Source: Angiostrongylus vasorum
Lineage: Eukaryota > Nematoda > Chromadorea > Rhabditida > Metastrongylidae
NCBI GenBank assembly: GCA_018806985.1
Contig: JADANN010000401.1
Span: forward strand, 1,674,001-1,738,000
Direction of reading: 5' to 3'
DNA: 64,000 nt
Part shown: positions 58,070 through 64,000 of the stretch, in pieces
Position numbering within the stretch: position 1 is the first letter of the stretch
Layout: each line of letters starts with the position of its first letter
Notes under the pieces: generated by a model
Told to the model about the DNA's origin: nothing
Seen by the model: the letters and a program-made list of their open reading frames with translations, nothing else
Database searches by the model: none
Made by a program: the position numbers and the translations under genes

Positions 58070-58990
58070 AGAGAAAACTGTAAAAAAGAAGAAAATACTT
58101 CACCCACTGGTGGCTCTTTTTTTCTGGCTGTTAAAAGGAATCTTAGAGAACAAGTGCCTTGTGAACAAAAGCACTCTTAAAGTTCATAGTCGAGTTGTCG
58201 CTCTCTGAAAGAGGTGAATGTTTTGAAGCCAAGCATGTGAAGAAATAAGTAAATTTTTTTTGAAACAACAACAAAAAAGAAGAGATACTGAACTTAAAAG
58301 ATAGAAATGAAAACTGTTTCAAAAACAATGTTTTCTTCTCGATTAGACACGAGGTTATGTAAAAAGCGTTATTCAAAACTGGCAGATGTTTCTGCGGATT
58401 TGGCCTTGTTCATAAGCTAGAAAGGTCATGTTAATTGCAACCTACTTAGTGGAAAGACTTCCATGACCTCAATGGGGGAAAAAATTTTTTGGTTTTCATA
58501 GCTTCTCTAGTGAGGTTATGGTGGTATTTGGGTAGCAGGTTGTAATTAACTTGAACTTTGAAGAATCCGAGCAAAACGAAATCCGTTGAAAAGTGTGTCA
58601 GTGTTCTGCAGAGTGTAGCCTATTGTTAACAATCTTGTGTCTGCTCAAGACAAATACGCTGACTCATTGAACGATGCCAACGTTAATAGAAAGTCGTTGC
58701 TGAGAATTGTTTCACAACAATCTAAGACATCATGGAAGCGGAGGAACGTACAGAATGTTTTGAGTCATTGTTATAAAAATGATTTGTGGTCGCAGTCTAA
58801 AAATTCAGAAGATGAAACGAATTGAAATTGAGACAATAAATCAGTCGTCGTCTCATGCATGACACAAACCTCTGCATATTCCTGTTCAAAGTTAGTAAAC
58901 ATGGAAATATAGAAATCTTATGAAGCCTATTCCTCCGTTAATAGTACGGGATGTCCACGGCTTGTTCAACTCGCTTTATCGTTAAGGTAG
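58070..58990. other. No feature recognised
   Basis: A/T-rich. A minus-strand frame rich in Phe and Ser near 58150-58370 reflects poly-A/T composition. Confidence 0.35.
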
Positions 58991-58994
58991 CAGA

Positions 58995-59105
58995 TGGTAA
59001 AAAGTGCTCAGTGCTCATCAATCTTGAGGGATGTGTCAAAAAGTGAAATGACTGAATGCATATACGTTCTGCACAAAGACTTTCGAGGTTATATCGGTGT
59101 ATCAA
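58995..59105 (-). repeat. SINE-A fragment, degenerate
   Basis: GTGCTCATCAATCTTGAGGG and TGAATGCATATACG match the reversed tail part. Confidence 0.4.
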
Positions 59106-59127
59106 ACTAGAAATTCGCTATTTAGGA

Positions 59128-59495
59128 ACGAATAGCACAGTGGTAGTCATGTCCGTCATCATGAGCATGGTGGTAGTTCGATTCCGCTCCGGATCAACCA
59201 ATCCTCCCAACCCTCCGAAGTCGGGGAATTGGTACCGACTTGTCTGGGAAGAAACCACCCTCTGCAGTCCAACTGGGAACGCTCCGGCACGGCTATCTCA
59301 GGACTCCAAGGAGACTTGCTCTACCAGCATCTTAAAACACTCAAGATGGAATGGAAATCCTCAAGCAGCAACCGAAGCCATATGTAAAGGTAGAAGATTT
59401 TCGTTTAACAATGGGTGTGAGGAGACGAATCGAATGTTAGAAGTACTGGGATCCGCACAGTAGGCGTGAAGACGGATCAAATAAAAAATAAATGA
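59128..59495 (+). repeat. SINE-B copy
   Basis: Same layout as the copy at 57685. B box GTTCGATTCCGCTCC intact. Confidence 0.7.
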
Positions 59496-59619
59496 AGAAA
59501 AAATTCGCCATCTTCTTAACAAGCACAATTAACAAAAAGCTGACACTTTGACGGATTTTGTATTCCTCAGAGTACGGAAGGAACTAGTTGACTGCAATCT
59601 AGTCAGTCAGTAATCAATC

Positions 59620-60250
59620 TAGCCTACACAAGCTCAACGGAAAAAACCACGAAACCTAGATTCCAATCGCAGTAGAACCAAAGTAGCTTCCTCACGTACA
59701 TATCGTTCTCACGTACATATCGTTTGCTACGAGTTTTCCACTCAGTCTTCCACGTAGAGACTAACCGGAGAAAGTTCACGTGCATGGGTATTTTGCTTCT
59801 TGCACATTGAAATATCAGTCTTAAATATTGCGCGAGATCACGAGTGATAGAGAGGCATTCCTCCCACCGTTCATTCTTGGAACTAGCGCCGAGCATTCTA
59901 AAACGTCAGCTAGTTTGTAATTACTTGTGCGAAAACTTAAAGTTAAACCTAATGCTTCCCTAGCTGATAGGGAACAGAGAAATAACGGTGAAAATTTTGA
60001 ACTAGAATTTACCCTTCTTTTCTCGTAGAAGTATCGAAAACTTTAGCGTGCAAATCTCTACAAGCATTCTGGATAGATTCCAAGAACCCAAAGTGAACCG
60101 CAGAGAGGGATACTTCGTTATCACGTATGATCTCATGTTGTATCCCAGAATGATATTTTAACATGAGAGAGAGACATTGTTCATTCATGTGAACTCCATG
60201 CGCTGTCTCGACGTGGAATACGACCGACATGCATAAAACAGTGAGTGTGC
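59620..60250 (-). mobile_element. Second Penelope-like remnant (C-terminal endonuclease region)
   Basis: Minus-strand frames read VVFHVETAHGVHMNE, then KYHSGIQHEI and NERWEECLSITRDLAQYL. The last segment is clearly homologous to ECLTITRDLAPY of the foldback element. Part of the GIY-YIG core is missing between the first two pieces. It is a different, more diverged family. A tandem of a 17-base unit lies at 59692-59728. Confidence 0.55.
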
Positions 60251-60469
60251 GAAAATCTATCTCGTTTCCGTCTTGATTGAAATCTAGCTTTGGTGGTTTT
60301 TCTTTTGGGGTTATGGAGCCCTTTAGTTGACTAGACTGCAGCCAACTTGACCTTTATCGCTTTGAATAAATTTGTGAAGCATTTTCCTCACTTCCCCAAC
60401 AGGTAGTTCAAACCGCATGTCCATTAAAAATAAGGCGGAATTGCAGCACGAAAATACAGCCTTCTTATC

Positions 60470-60595
60470 GATCTCTTGCAATATCCACAGATAAAGGGGT
60501 GTGAGAAGACACAATTTCGCCAAAGCTGTTCAGTGTCGCTCTGCAGTGGATAACGAAGTCATTCGATTGCAATGAAAAAGGCATACGTAAAGGAT
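60470..60595 (+). mobile_element. RTE family B fragment cut by a SINE-A
   Basis: Broken frames match the family-B reverse transcriptase stretch around DTISPKLF and ALQWITKSF, then CNEKGIRK. A SINE-A (minus) begins at the break, in the sequence where the larger family-B copy continues into its FGDD box. Confidence 0.55.
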
Positions 60596-60597
60596 AA

Positions 60598-60808
60598 AGG
60601 ATAAAGCTCTCGGCGTTGATCAATCCCTGAGGGATGCGCCATGCATTTTAGATTTCATTAAGTATCGTTGGAGGTAACTGAATGCATATCAGGTAGAAAT
60701 CTGCCGATCCCAGAGGAATGGAGGGCTTGGTGAGCCATGGGCGCGAGGATCGATTCCACGTGTGCGTTGCGGGGCGCCTTCGACCACGGCGCCACACGCG
60801 CCCAACCC
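60598..60808 (-). repeat. SINE-A copy inserted in RTE-B fragment
   Basis: Reverse copy with an internal deletion of about 60 bp. Its tail joins the RTE-B coding remnant at 60595. Confidence 0.7.
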
Positions 60809-61084
60809 AAGATGACCAGTAAACACTAGCTAGGAAAGAGTCGCACCAACTCCGGCAACATTCGTTCATTCGGTATATCGCAGTCGGCACTAACCATTTT
60901 TTGTTCTTCTCTTTTTCCGTTACCACCTGCTTCTTGCTTTTTCTAGTACAGTTGTGTTTTATTTGTTACTTGTTTCTCATACTACCTTATCGGTCTATTA
61001 TAAAAGGTGCTATATTGTTTCTGATGTAGCTTCTCACACTTCCAATCTCCACACATCGCTTGCCGCTTTACTAAAATGCTTAAG

Positions 61085-61640
61085 CTTTTATTTACTGCCT
61101 TTTAGTCTCTTATGGTAAAGTATGACCTGAAGTATAACTACAAGGATGCTGAAATATGAGTGCAACTCGGAACACCACTTCGGCTTCAAACCTGCAATCG
61201 CTTCCAGCGAGGGCTCACGTGTTATCCGCCACACCAATTGAGGCTCTTGCATTGTGTTTCCCTGAGACAAGCCCACCTGAGTTTCCAAATCTTGCTCATA
61301 TCTCGGCACCCATAGTTGTATTTTTACTTCGTACCTTGCTATGAAAGAAAAGGAATAGGAATAAAGTGAATGTGAAAACATTGTGATTTCCACTGCAGCT
61401 TCAGCTTAACTGAGTTCAATGCCAATTTGTGCTCCTTAGATCATTCTTGCAAACGGGTAGTTTCGGATAGCGACAATAGAGTAGAAACACGGCTGAGAGA
61501 AAGGCGAAGCAAAGTTCTCGGTTCGTGTGGTGGATGGCACGTGAGTCTTGTTCTCCGTTAGGATAATTGAGTGTTCGAAGCTCACCAGAGACTCCAAGTT
61601 TTGCTCATATCTCACATTTCTATCACGTGATTTCTTATAG
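61085..61640. repeat. SINE-C cluster
   Basis: A reverse copy (from TTTATTTACTGCC at 61090) is followed by a forward copy (61390-61630). Both are diverged. Confidence 0.5.
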
Positions 61641-61914
61641 GTGTAAAGGTTTAATTACCAACGGTTGAGGTAGAGCTGACAGCATTGCACATCTTTGCAC
61701 AATTTTCGGCCTAGACTGTTTCTATTAATAACAAATGTTAGAAATTTAAATGAATGTTGTACATGCTGAAGCACATAGATTGGAAATGATAGACCCTCGC
61801 CTAAAGAACCCTAAATTCAAGGTGTCTTATTTCTCCCAGTTTTGATTTTTTTCACTTTCTTTCTAACGGACTTTCCTATTATTTATTAAATACTAGCAAT
61901 ATTTTTTATGTAAT

Positions 61915-62240
61915 GAGGTAGGAGTGACGAACTGGTTAGTGATGCAGTTCATAAGGAAGCAAGCTGCTGATTCGACATCCTCCCCAACGCTCTCCTCCAG
62001 CCCATGTGGGGACGCCATAACCCGGCTACCTCTAAGGTTGCAAGGAGAATCGACTCAACCAGCATTCCAAGACGTTTATAAAAAAAGATCAACTCAACTA
62101 GCAGCTAAAACAACACGCGAAATATTCGAAGGGCATTGTGAACGATGAATGGGACGAAAAGCAATCGAGAAGACGGAGACAAGGAATGCTGAGATTCGCA
62201 CAGCAGATGTGGTGACGGATCATGTAAATAAATAGATTCT
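61915..62240 (+). repeat. SINE-B copy, diverged
   Basis: Head degenerate (GAACTGGTTAGTGATGCAG, GATTCGACATCC). The 3' part GATTCGCACAGCAG is clear. Confidence 0.55.
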
Positions 62241-62244
62241 TATA

Positions 62245-62465
62245 CATGGCATGTATACTAAAGTGGTTAGAGGTGCTCTTCAATACGTGCCTAGTCTTTG
62301 GTTCGATCGGGCGTTCGGTGTATTGGTGGATAAAATTGCTGACGTAGTGCAAAGGATATTGCATTGGTCACATATGCATCCGGCCATCTCTACGATGATA
62401 CGAATGGGATCGAATTCGTAGCCTATCCTTAGGAGACCGATCAACGCCGAATTATTTATCGCTCA
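62245..62465 (+). repeat. SINE-A copy, strongly diverged
   Basis: B-box TTGGTTCGATCGG and tail GATCAACGCCGAATTATTTA are recognisable. The middle is not. Confidence 0.45.
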
Positions 62466-62691
62466 TCCTTTTTTTCTCCTCTCCGTTAATACTCATGTTG
62501 TGTCGGATGACTTCGCAAAAACGGTAAAACTCGAGTGCGATTTAAACACGACAAATGCTGTCTATTGCAACAATAAACGGTAGATTCTGAACAGTTAGAA
62601 GATTTTGTCTCGAATTTATAAATGAAAAAGACGGTTTGTTTTATCCATGCACAAATATTAAGTTGTTCAGAAATAAAAGGTTAAGGATAAA

Positions 62692-62968
62692 GGATAAAAA
62701 CTCTAGGTGTTGATCAATTCCTGAGGGATGCGTCATGCATTCGACTTCACTACGCATCGTTCGGATGTGATTGAATGCATATCTGGCCTTTACAATGACT
62801 CGCGGTGGCTTACCGACGTATCGAGCCAGTGCTGCTGTCCTCCCAAACAAGTCTGGTACCAATTTGCCGACCCCGGAGGGATGGAAGGCTTGGTGAACCA
62901 CGGGCGCGGGATTCATCCCATGTGTGTGTCGCAGGACGCCTTCGATGACTGCGCCATACGCGCCCCCT
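62692..62968 (-). repeat. SINE-A copy
   Basis: Reverse, well-preserved copy. Confidence 0.73.
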
Positions 62969-62969
62969 A

Positions 62970-63460
62970 AGTAGTGAAATGGACGATGCTTGCTTTCCAA
63001 TAGCCACCGATAATTTCCGGTAACTGGAGTCTTACCATGTTGACAACTTCACAAATTGTCAAAGATACTTTGCTCTATCACTATTAATAAGAGCAACAAC
63101 TTCTTCAAGAAAAAAACTTCCATTTTAAGTTTGCTTAAGAATTATAGCTTCCATGATATACAGGTTTTTATCGCATCTAATAAAAAATGCTGTATTATTG
63201 ACAAAGATTTCTAGAGTTTGTATTTTTATTTCATAAAGTTCATCAAAAGCTGAGACATGATTGTCGAGATGTGTAATTGCTTTTGGGTACCTATGAACGA
63301 TCTCTGATTAACCTCCCTCGTTCTTACCTTTTTCATTCCTCTCGGACTTTCTCACTCACACCTGTCTTCACCCAACTGACTTAAACCTTTCCAATGAATC
63401 TCCTTATTTAACGTTTTCGATCAATTTCCCTGGTCAAGATTTATAAAATATTATAGTCGT
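62970..63460. other. No feature recognised
   Basis: Unique A/T-rich sequence between two SINE-A copies. Confidence 0.35.
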
Positions 63461-63467
63461 AATAGGG

Positions 63468-63735
63468 CTCATAAGGCGCAGTGGTCGGAGGCGCCATGCA
63501 ATACACAAAGAATCGATGTCCTCGCCCTGAGCTCACCAACTCCCTCCGGGCTCGGAAATTGGTACCAGACTTGTCTGGGAGGATAACAGTAATGCCACGG
63601 TACATCTGTGCTCCACAGCGAGTCATTGTAGGAATCAGATATGCATTCAATCACTTCCAAATTGCGCCTAATGAAGTGGAATGCATGGTGCCATCCTTAA
63701 GGGGTAGATCAACGCTGAGAGCTTTTTATTTTACA
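63468..63735 (+). repeat. SINE-A copy
   Basis: Forward copy. Head AAGGCGCAGTGGTCGGAGGC. Confidence 0.72.
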
Positions 63736-64000
63736 GTATTGAGCCATGCCGGCTGACGACGACTTCAATATTTGTCTCGAGGCAACAAATCGAAGAAATC
63801 ATAGAGAACATACAAGCCAATGAAAACACGAATGCATTTATGAATATGTAGCGCTCCGGTGCTATTTAGAGTTTAGGCCCACTTAAGCCAGTATAACCCA
63901 CATAGGAGGCACAAACACGAGCTCACTTTATTCAAACTTTGCATGAGGCAGCTATATCTGCAGGGCTTCAATATTCATTTATAGCGATCGTTCCGCAACT

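Noticed and set aside
1..64000. Prokaryotic features (operons, CRISPR, insertion sequences, ribosome binding sites)
   Set aside because: Introns, SINEs and animal gene families show eukaryotic DNA. No direct-repeat/spacer array is present.

Overview
This is eukaryotic nuclear DNA, most probably from a parasitic strongylid nematode of the hookworm type. That placement is inferred from four things. Small exons have TTTCAG-type acceptors. Acceptors sit 1 to 30 bases before start codons, as expected for spliced-leader trans-splicing. The host genes are typical animal genes. The repeat load resembles what I know of hookworm genomes: RTE retrotransposons, tRNA-derived SINEs and Penelope-like remnants. 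No species-level search was possible.

Four genes could be assembled exon by exon. Intron phases agree throughout except at one junction of the importin gene. (1) 942-10460 (+): a PDZ protein with a C-terminal tail anchor, SYNJ2BP/OMP25-like, 8 exons, 294 codons. (2) 20475-26348 (-): a divergent importin alpha with an IBB domain and ARM repeats. (3) 27367-30296 (+): CDT2/DTL, the substrate receptor of the CRL4 ubiquitin ligase, 2 exons, 666 codons. (4) 31353-40685 (-): a secreted M14A carboxypeptidase proenzyme with B-type specificity, 12 exons, 441 codons. The last coding exon of a probable tetraspanin lies at 10669-10864 (-), tail to tail with gene 1. CDT2 and the carboxypeptidase are also tail to tail, with about 1 kb between their stop codons. 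The importin and CDT2 genes are head to head, about 1 kb apart. These are unrelated housekeeping and secretory genes. Nothing suggests an operon.

Most of the rest is mobile DNA. Two RTE families are present. Family A has copies at 11.3-13.7 kb and 45.85-47.4 kb. Family B is at 42.9-48.1 kb and is interrupted by the second family-A copy; a short family-B piece lies at 60.5 kb. Three tRNA-derived SINE families (A, B and C here) and an unassigned family of about 380 bp (repeat D) recur on both strands, mostly in introns and gene-poor DNA. From 48 to 64 kb the window is almost entirely repeats, with a few unassigned exon-like pieces.

The most interesting signal is a set of compact hairpin motifs with hammerhead-ribozyme core sequence: CUGANGA, a short hairpin, GAAAC, GUC and a closing stem I. 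They occur at seven places. Two of them lie in the inverted arms of a foldback element whose centre encodes a GIY-YIG endonuclease segment of Penelope type (4335-5690). One relic lies just upstream of the predicted trans-splice site of CDT2.
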